Source: Euborellia annulipes
Lineage: Eukaryota > Arthropoda > Insecta > Dermaptera > Anisolabididae
Assembly: GCA_023213315.1 (NCBI GenBank)
Contig: JAKCPI010010880.1
Location: 1 to 64,000, forward strand
Direction of reading: 5' to 3'
DNA: 64,000 bases
Below, one piece after another: positions 10,081-20,699 of the stretch (the first letter of the stretch is position 1; each line of letters opens with the position of its first letter). The notes under the pieces are model-generated. The model was not told where the DNA came from. It worked only from the letters and a program-made list of their open reading frames with translations, and searched no databases. The translations under genes and the position numbers were made by a program.

Positions 10081-10750
10081 ACTTTCTCTTACCTATGTAT
10101 ATATGTAATATATATATAGAGAGAAAGTATTGGATTCATGTCAAAAATTCGATGTCGAGATTTTGATGGATCTTCACGTTTTGAGGTCCCCTGAATCCAA
10201 AAAAGTGGTTTTCGCGACATGGTCTGTCTGTCTGTCTGTGTGTCTGTGTGTCTGTGAACAAAATATCTCAAGAACGAAAAGAGCTAGGAAGTTGAAATTT
10301 TATATTTAAGTTAGGCACCCCCATGGGACGTGACACGAAGCTTTTGAACAAAATCGACCAAAGAGTACTAGTACTTTACTGATGTACTTTTTCAGTTTTT
10401 TTCGATTTTCTCTAAATTTGCTCCAACGATTTTTTTTTTTAATTCAAAAATCAATTATTTTTTAGATTCTCTTTAAAATGTATATTCTCATTTTGTGATT
10501 GAAATCTTCTGAAGACCACTTTACTCTTGTACTCCATAGAAAAGATAGGAGAAATGGTTGCCATGGTAACAAAATATAAATATTTTGCCATACTTATAAA
10601 TTTTACATCTTGAAAATCGAATGTACCGTACTATCGGAAACTAAATACATGTCGACACAAAAAAATCTGGTGTGACAAGCACAGAACACAACTTTCGATT
10701 ACCGAAGGTAAGAGAAAGTTATGTGCTGTGCGCCAGTCACACCAGATTTT
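10081..10750 (-). repeat. Hairpin-ended repeat, full-length copy
   Basis: One of the best copies. It starts with the AT-loop hairpin ACTTTCTCTTACC...GAGAGAAAGT and passes the GTCTG microsatellite after CGACATGGTCTG. It continues through GAGTACTAGTACTTTACTG and GGTTGCCATGGTAACAAAA, and ends with the palindrome CTGGTGTGACAAGCACAG ... GCCAGTCACACCAG. Confidence 0.9.
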
Positions 10751-10828
10751 AGTGGCAATGAATAATGTAAAAGTAACAAAATAAAAATTATTATAAATAT
10801 CAATGTTATACTGGCTGTGTGTGTATTT

Positions 10829-10885
10829 TGAATCCAATACTTCCACTCTATATATATTAATATATATAGAGGTAAGAGAAAGTAA
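10829..10885 (+). repeat. Hairpin-ended repeat, tail fragment
   Basis: Only the AATCCAATACTT ... GAGGTAAGAGAAAGT end is present, next to a full minus copy. Confidence 0.6.
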
Positions 10886-10944
10886 AAAAAAAAGATAAAA
10901 TGATATGAATTTTGTATAACAAATTTTATTCGGAGTGGGGGGGG

Positions 10945-11202
10945 CAGGGGCGTATATAGAAATTTTTTTCGGGGGGGGGGGGGCCCGAACTCAAAAATTT
11001 TTCTGCGGAAAATTTTTTTTTTAAGAAACTAAATTTTTTTTTCATACGAAATTTTTTGTGGATCATTTTTTCTTTTGCGGAACTAAAGTTTTCCATCCTG
11101 CGGAAAAATTTGTTGCGCTTATGTCTGTATATCCCATATATGTATATGTGTTTGGGAAATTTCGGGGGCCCCTCGGCCCCCCCCCCCTTATATACGCCCC
11201 TG
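10945..11202. mobile_element. hAT-like G-run MITE
   Basis: Ends CAGGGGCGTATATAG and TTATATACGCCCCTG are inverted, with G and C runs just inside. Flanks are both G runs, so the target duplication is ambiguous. The next 130 bp (to about 11335) has another G run and GCGTTACGTAATATGTGGACAAC, of unknown identity. Confidence 0.7.
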
Positions 11203-11579
11203 GGGGGGTAGTTCTTTGTTGTGACATAATATTTATAGGGGGAGTTTCATTGTATGTGACTGTTACATTGGGGGGGGGGAGTAGAAAATCGCCAAAAAAA
11301 GGCGTTACGTAATATGTGGACAACCCCTATCAGATATATGAATAATATTCATTGAATATGTTCTTATTGTGTTCTAAAACGACGCTCTAGTTTTTTGAAT
11401 ATGTGTGGTTCGGGAAGATATGAAGTGTTTTCGCATAAGAGATTTTTCAAAAGAGCACAAATTGAGCGTTGAGAGAGAAAAGTTGAGACCCTTACTGGGA
11501 TACTCTTTTTACCAACTCCAAGCCCAAGTAAGGTGTCTGAAATGCTCTTCACAGCATTCTCTCATCTCAAACCCCTGGA

Positions 11580-11839
11580 CAAGTCGGATACAGGGGGGTA
11601 AAGGGGGTAATTACCCCTCCCCCCTGAGATTTAAAAAAATATTTTTTTCGAAAAAAAAATTATTTTTAATGTAAAATTTTAAAAATAAATTCTTAAAAAT
11701 TTGATTTGTATTTATATTTTGTCAAACAAGTACAGAATGCGGCTTTAAATTACCGAAATGGAGAAAAAATTGTGTGCTGTGAGACCAGTCACACCAGATT
11801 ACCCCCCCCCTCCGAGAAACACCTGTGGATCCGTCACTG
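11580..11839. mobile_element. hAT-like G-run MITE with captured hairpin, inverted copy
   Basis: Same composite as 7866-8137 in opposite orientation: CAAGTCGGATACAG ... GTGGATCCGTCACTG. Flanks CCCCTGGA and CCTCTGGA match in 7 of 8 bases. It contains TGTGTGCTGTGAGACCAGTC and CACACCAGATTACC from the hairpin family. Confidence 0.75.
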
Positions 11840-12280
11840 CCTCTGGACCACCGTTATAACAACGATTCGAAAAGACAAAAGAAAAACTGAAAAAGGAAAA
11901 GTTCTTGAAGCCACGATATACTTTTTTGATTTAGTACTCATTTATTACTGAAACTGTTGCAATAACGTAATTATAATTTAAAATAAACTTTGTGTGTTAA
12001 AATTGAGTTGTTTTAAATTATTTTCTAGCATTTTAATTCATATAAAAATAAAAAATGCCTTCCGGGCCAACCTGCCCCGTGGTCCGAAATATTTTAGAAA
12101 AAATTATTTTTTTTAATTTTAACATTAATCAAGACTTTTACATTAGTGGGCCAACCTGCCCCCGGTCTCCCCTACCTATATACTGTATTAAGAATATTTG
12201 TAGAGTAGGGTGAATTTGAATTAATAAATATCTATAAGGGGATGTGTGAGCCGAGGGGGATCGAATTCTACATAAGGTAT

Positions 12281-12978
12281 AAATCACCCCTTTTAATAAA
12301 CAAAATAGTATTTTTCTTTAAAAATAAAATTTAAAATAACTTTTTTTTGTAAAATTTTTACTTTTAAGCAAATGGAATACTTTTTCTCTTTGGGGTTTTA
12401 GGCATTTCTATTTAAGCCATTTGGTATCCAAATGAATTTTTTTTTAATTATAATAAATAGGGGGGGGGGGGGGGGGTAATCTGGTGTGACCGTCGACAAC
12501 ACACTATTTTTCTTAATTTCGGTAATTTAAAGGCGCATTCTGTACTTGTTTGCCAGAATATTAATACAAATCAAATTTTTAAGTATTAATTTTTAAAATT
12601 TTACATTAAAAATAAATTTTTTCGAAAAAAAGTTTTTTTTTTTCAAATCTCGGAGGGGGTAATACCCCTTTACCCCCCCCTTATCCGCCCTTGGGAGGCG
12701 AGTGCAGAAGAAAGCACTGGCAATAAAATTCCACCTCAAAAAATCACTATAACACTGATGAGAGATAAAACTTTAAGAATATTTTCTATTATTTAATAAA
12801 AATTTCTTATTAAATATTATAGGAAAACTAAATTCTATGTTAGGGTGGTAGAGGGTGAGGAGGGAGAGAAAGTAATCAATTTGCTTAAAAGTAAAAATTT
12901 TACAAAAAAAAAAAAAAATTTATTTTAAATTTTATTTTTAAAGAAAAATACTATTTTGTTTATTAAAAGGGGTGATTT
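12281..12978. mobile_element. Foldback-like element with about 95 bp inverted arms
   Basis: AAATCACCCCTTTTAATAAA ... CTTTTAAGCAAAT (12281-12375) returns inverted at 12889-12978. Between the arms lie a SINE-A internal fragment (about 12400-12440) and the hAT-like MITE 12460-12693. Confidence 0.6.
12460..12693. mobile_element. hAT-like G-run MITE with captured hairpin, left-truncated
   Basis: Begins in a G17 run, continues AATCTGGTGTGACCGTC (hairpin family), and ends TTATCCGCCCTTG like 7866-8137. The left TIR is missing. Confidence 0.7.
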
Positions 12979-13626
12979 ACACCCTTTCTCACCCTCCCCC
13001 CTGAGGTACAAGACTTCATCATATAATTAAAAAAATTGGATAATTTTATAAGTATATGTTGAGAGAAAAAAAAAATTGAAAATAAAAATTTAATTCGTTA
13101 TGAAAATATTCATTACCTTAATAATAAGATGACCAGACGGGGTGTGGTGTAATGAGGTTGGGGGATGAACGTCTTATTTGCACAAATCACAACACAATAT
13201 AAAAGAAACTACACACACACGAGAGAGAGAGAGAGAGCGAGAGCGAGAGTGGAGCTGAACCGAATGACTCATGGCTCGACTCAACAAGTAATAGACCGCC
13301 TGACAGACAGGCAACAAGCGGGCCCTAGTAGCATTGCTCTCTGAGGGCCCAAGAATAAAATTATCAAATACGTTCTCTATTAAAAAAAAATTCTATTTAA
13401 TTACAAACAAACGGTGTTTTATTCAGCTGGGAATAAATTCGAAATTGAAATAACTATTAAAAGACTCACTTCATAAACCCATCCTTAAAACTCACTGCAA
13501 TTTAAATAAAATACTTCCAAGTGTTATTTTTTGTATTTATTTATTTATTAGGGATAAATTTGAATTAAAATATTTTTTAAAGGACTTATTTTATTTACCA
13601 ACCCCTATTATCAATAAATACTTATT
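12979..13626. other. No gene recognised; GA microsatellite
   Basis: Contains a CACAC/GAGA run at about 13210-13250 with flanking non-repetitive DNA. No splice-framed open segment stands out. Confidence 0.5.
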
Positions 13627-14257
13627 ACTTTCTCTTACCTCTATATACCTATATATAGAGAGAGAAAGTATTGGTTTCATGTCAAAAATTCGATGTCGAG
13701 ATTTTGATGGATATACACGTTTTGAGGTCCCTTGAATAAAAAAAAGTGGTTTTCGCAACATGGTCTGTCTGTGGGTGTGTGGGCGGGTGTGTGTGGGTGG
13801 GTGGGTGTGTGTTCAATTTTAAGCATGAAGGAATTGAGCTATGAGGCTGAAATTTTATATATAAGTTAAAGACTCCCCGGGAGCGTGAAAATAAGCTTTT
13901 AAACAAAAACAGCCAAAAAGTACTAGTACTTTACTGATGTACTTTTTCAGTTTTTTTTTCGATTTTCTCAAAATTCGCTTCAACGATTTTTTTTTAAATT
14001 CAAAAATCAATTATTTTTTAGAGGCTCTTTAAAATGTATATTCTCATTTTGTCATTGAAATCTTCTGAAGACCACTTTGCTCTTGTATTTCATAGGAAAG
14101 ATAGGAGAAATGGTTGCCATGGTAACAAAATATAAATATTTTCCCATACTTATAAATTTTACATCTGAATTCAAATGTTCCGTACTGTCGGGAACTAAAT
14201 ATATGTAGACACAAATAATCTGGTGTGACAAGCACAGAACACAACTTTCGATTACCG
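13627..14257 (-). repeat. Hairpin-ended repeat, nearly full copy
   Basis: Has the left AT-loop hairpin and the complete body but stops midway through the terminal palindrome (…CGATTACCGC). Confidence 0.85.
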
Positions 14258-14302
14258 CATATAACAAACATAAATCCGCTGAATTATTTGTGAATTAAAA
14301 TT

Positions 14303-15020
14303 AAGATACTAAAAAATAAATAACCCTACTCGGCAAGAAAAAAGCTCCGAGATAATTCCTTCAGATTCTTAAGTAAAATGACCCCCTAAATATGACCTCC
14401 GTTTTCCCCTACCACGAACCGTTTTCGGGACAGCCCCTTACTTATTTCCACCCCTTTTCGTAAATCTTAGGGCCATGAATTAAATTTGGAAGGATGAAAA
14501 AGAATATTTTGGCCTTAACATTTCATCAAAATGTCTAGAGAGGTGAAAAGTTCAAAAACATGAACGTTTGGTCCCAAGGGGAGGATGTGGGGGGGGATTT
14601 TGTACTCAAAAAAATCATTAAAAATCTGGTGCGAAAAGCATGGAACATAACTTTCGATTACCGAAGGTAAGCTTATCACACCAGATTTTAATGATTTTTT
14701 TTGCAATTTAAGGGACAAAATCCCTCCCCCCCCTGGGAACCAGATGTTCATGTTTTTGAACTTTTCACCTCTCTAGACCTTCTGATGAAATATAAAGGAC
14801 AAAATCATTCTTTTTTATCCCTCCAAATTTAATGCATGGCCCTAAGATTTACGAAAAGGGGTGGAAATAAGTAGGGGGCTGTTCCCCGAAAACGGTACGT
14901 GGTGGGGGAAAACGGAGGTCATATTTGGATTCAGGAGGTCATTTTACTTAAGAATCTGAAGGAATTATCTCGGAAATTTTTTTTCTTGCCGTGTAGTGTT
15001 ATTTATTTTTTAGTGTCTTC
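14303..15020. repeat. Large palindrome centred on a hairpin-family core
   Basis: Left arm (from AAGATACTAAAAAAT) and right arm (to TTTTTTAGTGTCTT) are inverted copies of about 330 bp each with scattered mismatches. Examples are CGGCAAGAAAAA/TTTTTCTTGCCG and GATTTACGAAAAGGGGTGG. The centre (14631-14692) is a short CTGGTGCGA...TCACACCAG palindrome of the hairpin-ended family. No target duplication was found. It ends about 430 bp before the first coding exon. Confidence 0.85.
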
Positions 15021-15446
15021 TTATTTACGTTTATTATATGCGTTAGACCCCAAAGCTGTGGTTGTCTGCAAGAAGCAACTTCTGTTTTATTTTAAAAATG
15101 AATTTTCTTCTACTTTTTCCTTGAAAATTTATGAAATTGACGCATGATCCGTGCATATATATAATCTTTGGCATTTGATAATTTAATATATAGAGAATGA
15201 AATAAGAAAATAAGAATGGAAGGAGAGAAGGGAGGGTATTTTCGACAGGTGCTGCTACCTGCTGCTTTGCCTTTCTCTCCCCTCTCTTGCAAGAAGGTCT
15301 TCCGTATTTTCCCGTTCTTCCAGTTTAGTATTCAACTAGCCGTGGATCGTGTTACATCTGTTAGTCGTTATGCTGTGTTTGTGACGTGGTTTATCCATAT
15401 ACATATTATTAAATATTGCATATTTTTTTGAAGACTATAATCCAAA
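15021..15446 (+). promoter_or_regulatory. Probable promoter and 5' leader of the tetraspan gene
   Basis: The stretch directly upstream of the first coding exon is not a recognised repeat. It includes a TTTAATATATAG box (about 15182-15193), a purine block (AATGGAAGGAGAGAAGGGAGG) and a GC-richer part at 15240-15330. The start site cannot be placed from sequence, and an extra non-coding exon is possible. Confidence 0.3.
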
Positions 15447-15572
15447 ATGCCGTGTTCTGCAGTTACATTATCGCTGGCGACGATAACAGCCATTATTGCC
15501 ATCGCATTGCTTGCTATTGCATTCTCCACTGATAATTGGCTTTACATCGAGGTCAAGAGGGCACAAATACAG
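15447..15572 (+). CDS. PMP22/claudin-superfamily tetraspan protein, exon 1 (residues 1-42)
   Basis: First coding exon of a predicted 291-residue, four-helix plasma-membrane protein. It encodes an N-terminal hydrophobic segment (about residues 7-27, TM1) and then FSTDNWLY, where W31 fits the conserved first-loop tryptophan of the claudin, PMP22 and CACNG families. The exon ends in phase 0 at CAG before gtacat, and ATG is preceded by CAAA. Further residues typical of the superfamily appear in later exons: a GLFRIC version of the GLW..C motif (72-77), C97 as likely disulphide partner, helices at about 128-150 and 158-180, and YDWSY at the start of TM4. Whether it acts in septate junctions, as a channel auxiliary subunit, or otherwise cannot be told. 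The claudin/stargazin assignment is from motif pattern, not a search. Confidence 0.85.
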
Positions 15573-16451
15573 GTACATTTAAATAAATTTATTATAATTA
15601 TTTATTAAAAATGAAATTAAAAATTAATAAAATAAAATTTTACAAAAATTATCGAAGAAAAAAATAATTAATAAAAATTCAAGAAACCCGTAAATTTAAG
15701 AAATATATCGAAATTGAGTTTTTAAGAATTAAAATTATTTATTTTTAAATTGGAAAAAATTAAAGCATTGAAATTGCAAATTGTTTCTTTATGAAAGAAT
15801 GCGATTTCGTCACAATCTATTTCTGCAAGTCAAAAGATTTTCTCCTAGTCATTCTTTAATTCTATTTTTTTTATCTACAGGTAATTATTAATTAATTTTA
15901 TTATAATTAATATTTCCTGAATCAAAATTGATATTAAAGTTAAATAATTAAATAAATTCTAACTGAAATATTGAGCATTAAAGTCTCCAAGAATTTTATA
16001 AAACACACCTATAAGATATGTTTGATCAAATTAGAAACAATTTTTGATTTGAATGAAATAAAGTGGTTTACAATTGGAATGGCTATAAATTCATTAAGAA
16101 ACTCGTTTATCCGAACATTTGTTGTAATTTAATTGAAAGACAAAGACTGTCTTACAATATAATCATTCCTCCATTGCTGAATAGCTTCATTGAAGTCTTC
16201 TTATATACTGATTTATGTCTATGTGTTGCAATAAAGTTGTAGTGGTTTTGTTTATCCGGCCTAGTAAGTCCGGATAATCAAAAATTTCTAATTTATATAA
16301 TAAGGGATAAGAGCCTATATTTGAGAAGACCCCTATTTCAAAATGAAGTGACGATAATTTAAAATTTTCCTTGTTTTATTTATCTTAGTAAATTCTTCAT
16401 ATTTTACAATTTGATATTTTGGTTTTTAAATCCATGAACATTAATCTAAAG
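15573..16451. other. Intron 1, first AT-rich part
   Basis: No repeat or gene recognised. Intron 1 runs 15573-37363 (21,791 bp) and is mostly transposable-element debris. Confidence 0.7.
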
Positions 16452-16994
16452 AAGCGTTTTCCAAACTGTGAGGCCGCCTTCCTAGGGATAGGGAGGCGCG
16501 GACTTGTCTCAAGGGAAGGCGCGATTATTAGCCACAGCAAGCAATTTTCCAAACTCAGCCAAAATTATTTCTTTTATTGTGACGTTTAGGCCACTAGTCT
16601 AGGCCATCTTTAGTGCCGGAGGCGAGAATAAATGAAATTTTAATTAATTATATATTATAATAAATTTTAATTAATTTTAAAAGAAAATTTTGAATGAAAA
16701 ATGAAATTTTAATTTTAAAAGAAAATTTTGAATGAAAAATGACAATTTTAATTTTGAAATTAAAATTTCATTTATTCTCGCCTCCGGCTCTTAAGAAGGC
16801 CGAAACGTCACAATAATTTTGGCTGTATATGACTAGGAGTTTTTTTTTTTTTAACTACGATTTAATATAAATTTATATTTTTTAGCATTAAAAATTTTTG
16901 TTTTTGTATTATTTGACAAAATGGTGGAGAGGAGGCGTCATTTGATTAAATATTTTTAAGGGAGTCGTTGTAACATAAAGTTTGGAAACCACTA
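16452..16994. mobile_element. hAT-like element with internal palindrome
   Basis: The 8 bp ATCTAAAG is present at 16444-16451 and 16995-17002. Ends AAGCGTTTTCCAAACTG and AGTTTGGAAACCACTA are inverted, close to the common hAT pattern AGTGTTTCC(C)AAACT. Inside, TTATTGTGACGTTTAGGCC ... GGCCGAAACGTCACAATA forms a long inverted repeat (about 16555-16830). No transposase frame. Confidence 0.8.
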
Positions 16995-18899
16995 ATCTAA
17001 AGATTATAATTTTTTAATTCATTATAATAGACCTTTTAAAACAAAAAAAAAAAAAACTAAAAAGGAAAATTCCCTTTTCGTTAAAATTTTTAGGAATATT
17101 TCTGTATACTATTGAATATATATCTTCTTTTTCGGCATCTGAGGCTCTTTAGCTCTTGTTTTTAATTGATATCCAATGTAATTTAGAAAAAACTTTATCG
17201 TTTGGAACGGAACTTCCAGCCCAAGATGTGAATATTTTACCACCGTCCTGGGGCAATTCTTTTTTCACTTGGTAATAATTCGTTATACTGTAGTTCTAAT
17301 TTGGTCCGAATTTTTTGTCCATAAATAACCCCTACCTTTCTATAAGTATGTAAATTTTATATAACCTATACAATTCATTTTGCTGAACGATTGAAAGTAG
17401 TAGCAGTCGTTCCTATATGCCAGAATTTTCTTCCCCCTTGATGTAGTAATTGTATGTGCCATGGTGGGTCTACAAAACTGGTATAGTCATGGTTACTACT
17501 AAACAATGGAAACCTTTATTATAAAATTAGCCAGACATTTCTTCCTAATATGTCTGTATGAACATGGAAGAAATAGTAGAGGACATAAGTACAAGGTTGG
17601 ACATTAAATTATCGTGGATGAAATATCCATGGATCTAATGTTTTGGGCGAAGTTATGTTGAGCAAAAAAATATTTTTAAACAAATGTACGTGGTCCTAAT
17701 TTAGTGGACAAAGTTATCTGGGACAAAAAATATTTGTGGACGAAATGTCCGTGGACATAATGTAGTGGACGAATCGTCATGGAACCAATAATTCAGATCA
17801 ATTATGATTTTAAACTTTTAAAAAAATTTCCAAACAATTATTAGAAGATTAATACAATATGATGAGTCCAGCTGAGAATTTTTTGAGGAGGTACTTGAGA
17901 TTTTCTTTTTAACCTCAGATTAAAATGTATGAATTATATTAATTTATTCCAAAATAATTAAAATAGAAACAGGTTGAATTCAAAATAATTCATTATTATT
18001 CGAGAGGGTAAATAAAATTGAATTCAACAAAATTGCCCATCTTTTTTCCTGAATTAGATATGACCTATCTACTTGATTTCCAAAGTAATTTGACAAGCGC
18101 CTGCAGCCTTTTTGACATCATGAACCGTTTCACTGATAGATGCCAAAACCGTTATACACTTTTAGTTTACTTGAATACTTGATTATATAGGAATAATTAC
18201 GAAATCATTATAAAATGTGTAATATTTCAACTCTAAATATAAAAAATCAAGATCATAAGGATTCATTCTTTAAACGGGACCAGATATTCTTTGTGCGAGG
18301 CATCAATTTGAATAGCATTATTGTAATATTATTTTATATCCAACTATTGTATGATGATATAATATAAAAATTTTACGCAAGAATTACTCAACTACAGTAT
18401 TATTTATAAAATAGAAAATCTGAAATTAATGGATTTAGAATTTACAAAATAAAAAGTTTGGACAACGAGGACTAGCCCCTAAACCAATCACAGTCTATTA
18501 AGATAATATTATAAAATTCATTCAAATCTCTCCACATTTCACAACGATCTACCTCTAGGTCAGCTAAATTATTTCCTATTTATTGATTAAAAATAATAAT
18601 AGTATTTTAGAGAAAATGATATAAATATAAAAAAAAAAAACATTTCTAAAATTAAGAACAATTTAAAGCACTTGAGGCTATTTTTCTATACTAGGTCTAT
18701 AATTATTTGAAAGCCACGTTTTTATGTGATCTCATTTGCTACTTTCAAGATATAATTGAAATAAATATTTACCAAATAAATAAATAAAAGAAAAAAGTGT
18801 CAAGTGTTATGGAAAAAAAACTTTCATATTATATTATCAAGAAAAGTAGGGATCATAATAATCCAAATAAAATTTATTTTGCTTCAAAAGATTTAAAAG
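16995..18899. other. Intron 1, mostly unrecognised
   Basis: A minus SINE tail relic (TTTTTCGGCATCTGAGGC) lies near 17128. A degenerate GTGGACGAA-type repeat lies at about 17600-17790. The rest is AT-rich without recognised genes. Confidence 0.55.
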
Positions 18900-19041
18900 A
18901 ATCTGGTGTGTATGGTTGCACACAACTTTATCTTCCCTTCGGTAATTCAAAGGTGTTTTCTACGCTTATCACACCAGATTTTTTGACGACATATATTAGT
19001 TTCTGACAGTATATTAGAATCCACGATGTAAAATTTATAAC
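18900..19041 (+). repeat. Hairpin-ended repeat, head fragment
   Basis: Complete but diverged palindrome (CTGGTGTGTATGG ... TATCACACCAGATTTTTTG), then the first 60 bp of the body. Confidence 0.8.
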
Positions 19042-19156
19042 CCCAATGAAATAGTTTGCTTATATTTTTTAATAATTCGGTTAAATTGATTTATCTATCA
19101 GCATGCAATTAATTTAAAAATTAATCAAAATTGTAAAAATTACAAGAGCTACTCAC

Positions 19157-19267
19157 CAAATTAAGGATTTCTGGGTTTAAAACCGTCGACTGGATAACCA
19201 CATCTAACCGGGACGGCCCTTGAAGCCTTACTAAACGATAGTGCACAGGTTTGGAGCCGCCATCAAC
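19157..19267 (-). CDS. Strong candidate antisense exon, unrecognised protein
   Basis: On the minus strand TTGTTGTTTCAACAG ends at 19268 and GTGAGTAG starts at 19156, both near-consensus splice sites. The 111 bp between them is open only in phase 0, for exactly 37 codons, while the other two frames stop within 12 codons. The peptide has a balanced composition (for example GGSKPVHYRLVRLQGPSR, LDVVIQSTVLNPEI). The segment is GC-richer than its flanks and not part of any repeat seen here. It therefore looks like an internal exon of a gene on the opposite strand, overlapping intron 1 of the tetraspan gene. I do not recognise the family. Exon neighbours are only tentative (25613-25693 or 20231-20430 upstream, 7597-7677 or 2806-3006 downstream). 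Confidence 0.5.
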
Positions 19268-19422
19268 CTGTTGAAACAACAATAAAACTATGTATATCCA
19301 AAACGCATCCTCTCAAAATTGTCTTTATTATATAAATTGTAGAACTAAGGGGCCATCCCCGAACTCGTAAGCGATTTATTTAATATTATGCGACCATCTA
19401 GGTTCTCGTTGAAACATTTTAT

Positions 19423-20003
19423 AAATTAAAATTAAATATACAACTAGGTTATTTGTTTCAAAGGGTTTATTAATTAAAAATTAACACTTAATCAGGTCTT
19501 TTCTCTAAGCAAAAACGTTAATTTTTAACATCTGTATCAGCGTTAATTCATTTTAACATCTCCTTGCCTCAAATTGCTATTCTGTAAGCAAAACTTTAAC
19601 CCTAAAGCGTTAACATTTAGTCAATAGTGTTAAAAATTAATGTCTAACGCCATATTTAATGCATAAAATTGGCGTCTTTAAACTAAAAAGTAAAGTTATG
19701 ATTTTAACAGGTCTGAAATAAAAGCAACATGTTATTGTCGTTGTTACAACTTTGTTTAGAGAATAGCATTTTTTTAACGCTGGTATTATTACTTTACTTT
19801 TTAACACCCAATTTATGATGTTAAATTTTAACGCATGTTTTTAGTGAATAGACCTGAATACGTATTTCTTCAGAGTGTAATCTCTTCTGATGATGACAAG
19901 TGATTGTCGAAATACATATTAAGTGTTAATTTTTAATTAATAAAACCTTTAAAACAGACAACTTGTGTTAAATTTTAATATTTAATTTTAATTTGCAAAA
20001 TTA
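19423..20003. mobile_element. Nested pair of inverted-repeat elements
   Basis: Outer arms (19423-19491 and 19919-20003) share GGTTTATTAATTAAAAATTA inverted. Inside, 19492-19857 has its own roughly 40 bp TIRs starting TCAGGTCT(T/A)TTC(T/A)CTAA, with many internal GTTAAAAATTAA motifs. The strip between, 19858-19918, contains CTTCTGATGATGACAAG and TTGTCGAAATAC. Confidence 0.65.
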
Positions 20004-20230
20004 TATGGTTCCAAGATCACACATGTGTTTTATTTAATATATTTGATATTTATCAATAACATTGATAGAGGTTTATGTTATTTACATTAAATATTATTTC
20101 TTCAAATCATTTTTTTTTACAAAAAGAATAAGAACTAGTTCAGATAAATGAAGGAACTATAAAATTTTTGAAATTTTTATCTGCTTTCTTAGAAATATTG
20201 CTAGACTTTCTCTCAAGAGTCAAGATCTAG

Positions 20231-20430
20231 TTATTTAAGAGAAACGAACAAATAAAATGAATACCAGTTTTCCAAAGGATTTGATATGCTGTCCGCATGT
20301 GTGATGACCGTTCGGCACTTGCAAGAAGCCAAGTACGAAGAAAGAAAGAGGAGAGGGTCGGCGATTTCGAACTGTTCGACACCCAAGACTTGTACAAATC
20401 CCGTTAGAATTTTTCGCGTGGCAAGCCAGC
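20231..20430 (-). CDS. Candidate minus-strand exon in a GC-richer island
   Basis: On the minus strand GTCATTTGTTTAG precedes 20430, and a frame starting with two extra bases (phase 1) stays open through WLATRKILTGFVQVLGVE, EIADPLLFLSSYL and ISNPLENW to a stop near 20231. Base composition differs from the AT-rich flanks. A clear donor was not found; GTATTC near 20255 is one option. Phase 1 entry matches the phase of three candidate first exons further right (34.1, 44.6, 50.8 kb), which may be coincidence. Confidence 0.22.
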
Positions 20431-20699
20431 CTAAACAAATGACCAAGCAAACACTTTTATTTATCTACACCATTCCTTTAGCCTGCGTCGTATATATCTT
20501 TTTTTTTCAATCAACCGAGTGTCGTAACAGAGTGGGACCTTTTTGTTCTTGCCAAAAGGACAGATATCAATCAATTTGTTTCATTTAGCACCTGATAAGA
20601 AAAAGGGCAACTAACCACAAAAATGATAGTAAAAAAAATTTTTGGATTTATTGCTTCACGTAAATATGACCCTCTATAATTCCTGAGGTTTAATGTAAA

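Larger units (their letters stand above)
9627..12174. mobile_element. 2.5 kb TIR element with nested insertions
   Basis: The left end TAGGGGAGACCGGGGC is repeated inverted at the right end with one extra G, about 27 bp in all, and TA lies at each border. The motif GGGCAGGTTGGCCCA recurs just inside both ends (9979-10018 and 12064-12080), like subterminal repeats. The interior has been invaded by a hairpin-ended repeat (10081-10750) and two hAT-like MITEs (10945-11202, 11580-11839). No transposase frame is visible in the rest, so it is probably a non-autonomous or gutted element. Confidence 0.65.

Noticed and set aside
9627..12174. Autonomous transposon with coding capacity
   Set aside because: After removing nested repeats no frame over about 75 codons remains and no catalytic motif was seen.
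13682..13906. Frames with HPPTHTHPPTHP-type peptides
   Set aside because: They translate the GTGTGG/GTCTG microsatellite inside the hairpin-ended repeat.
19880..19915. True hammerhead ribozyme at CTGATGATGACAAG...GAAA
   Set aside because: One extra base separates CTGATGA from the stem and no matching stem III with cleavage triplet is visible; kept only as a possible relic in the findings.
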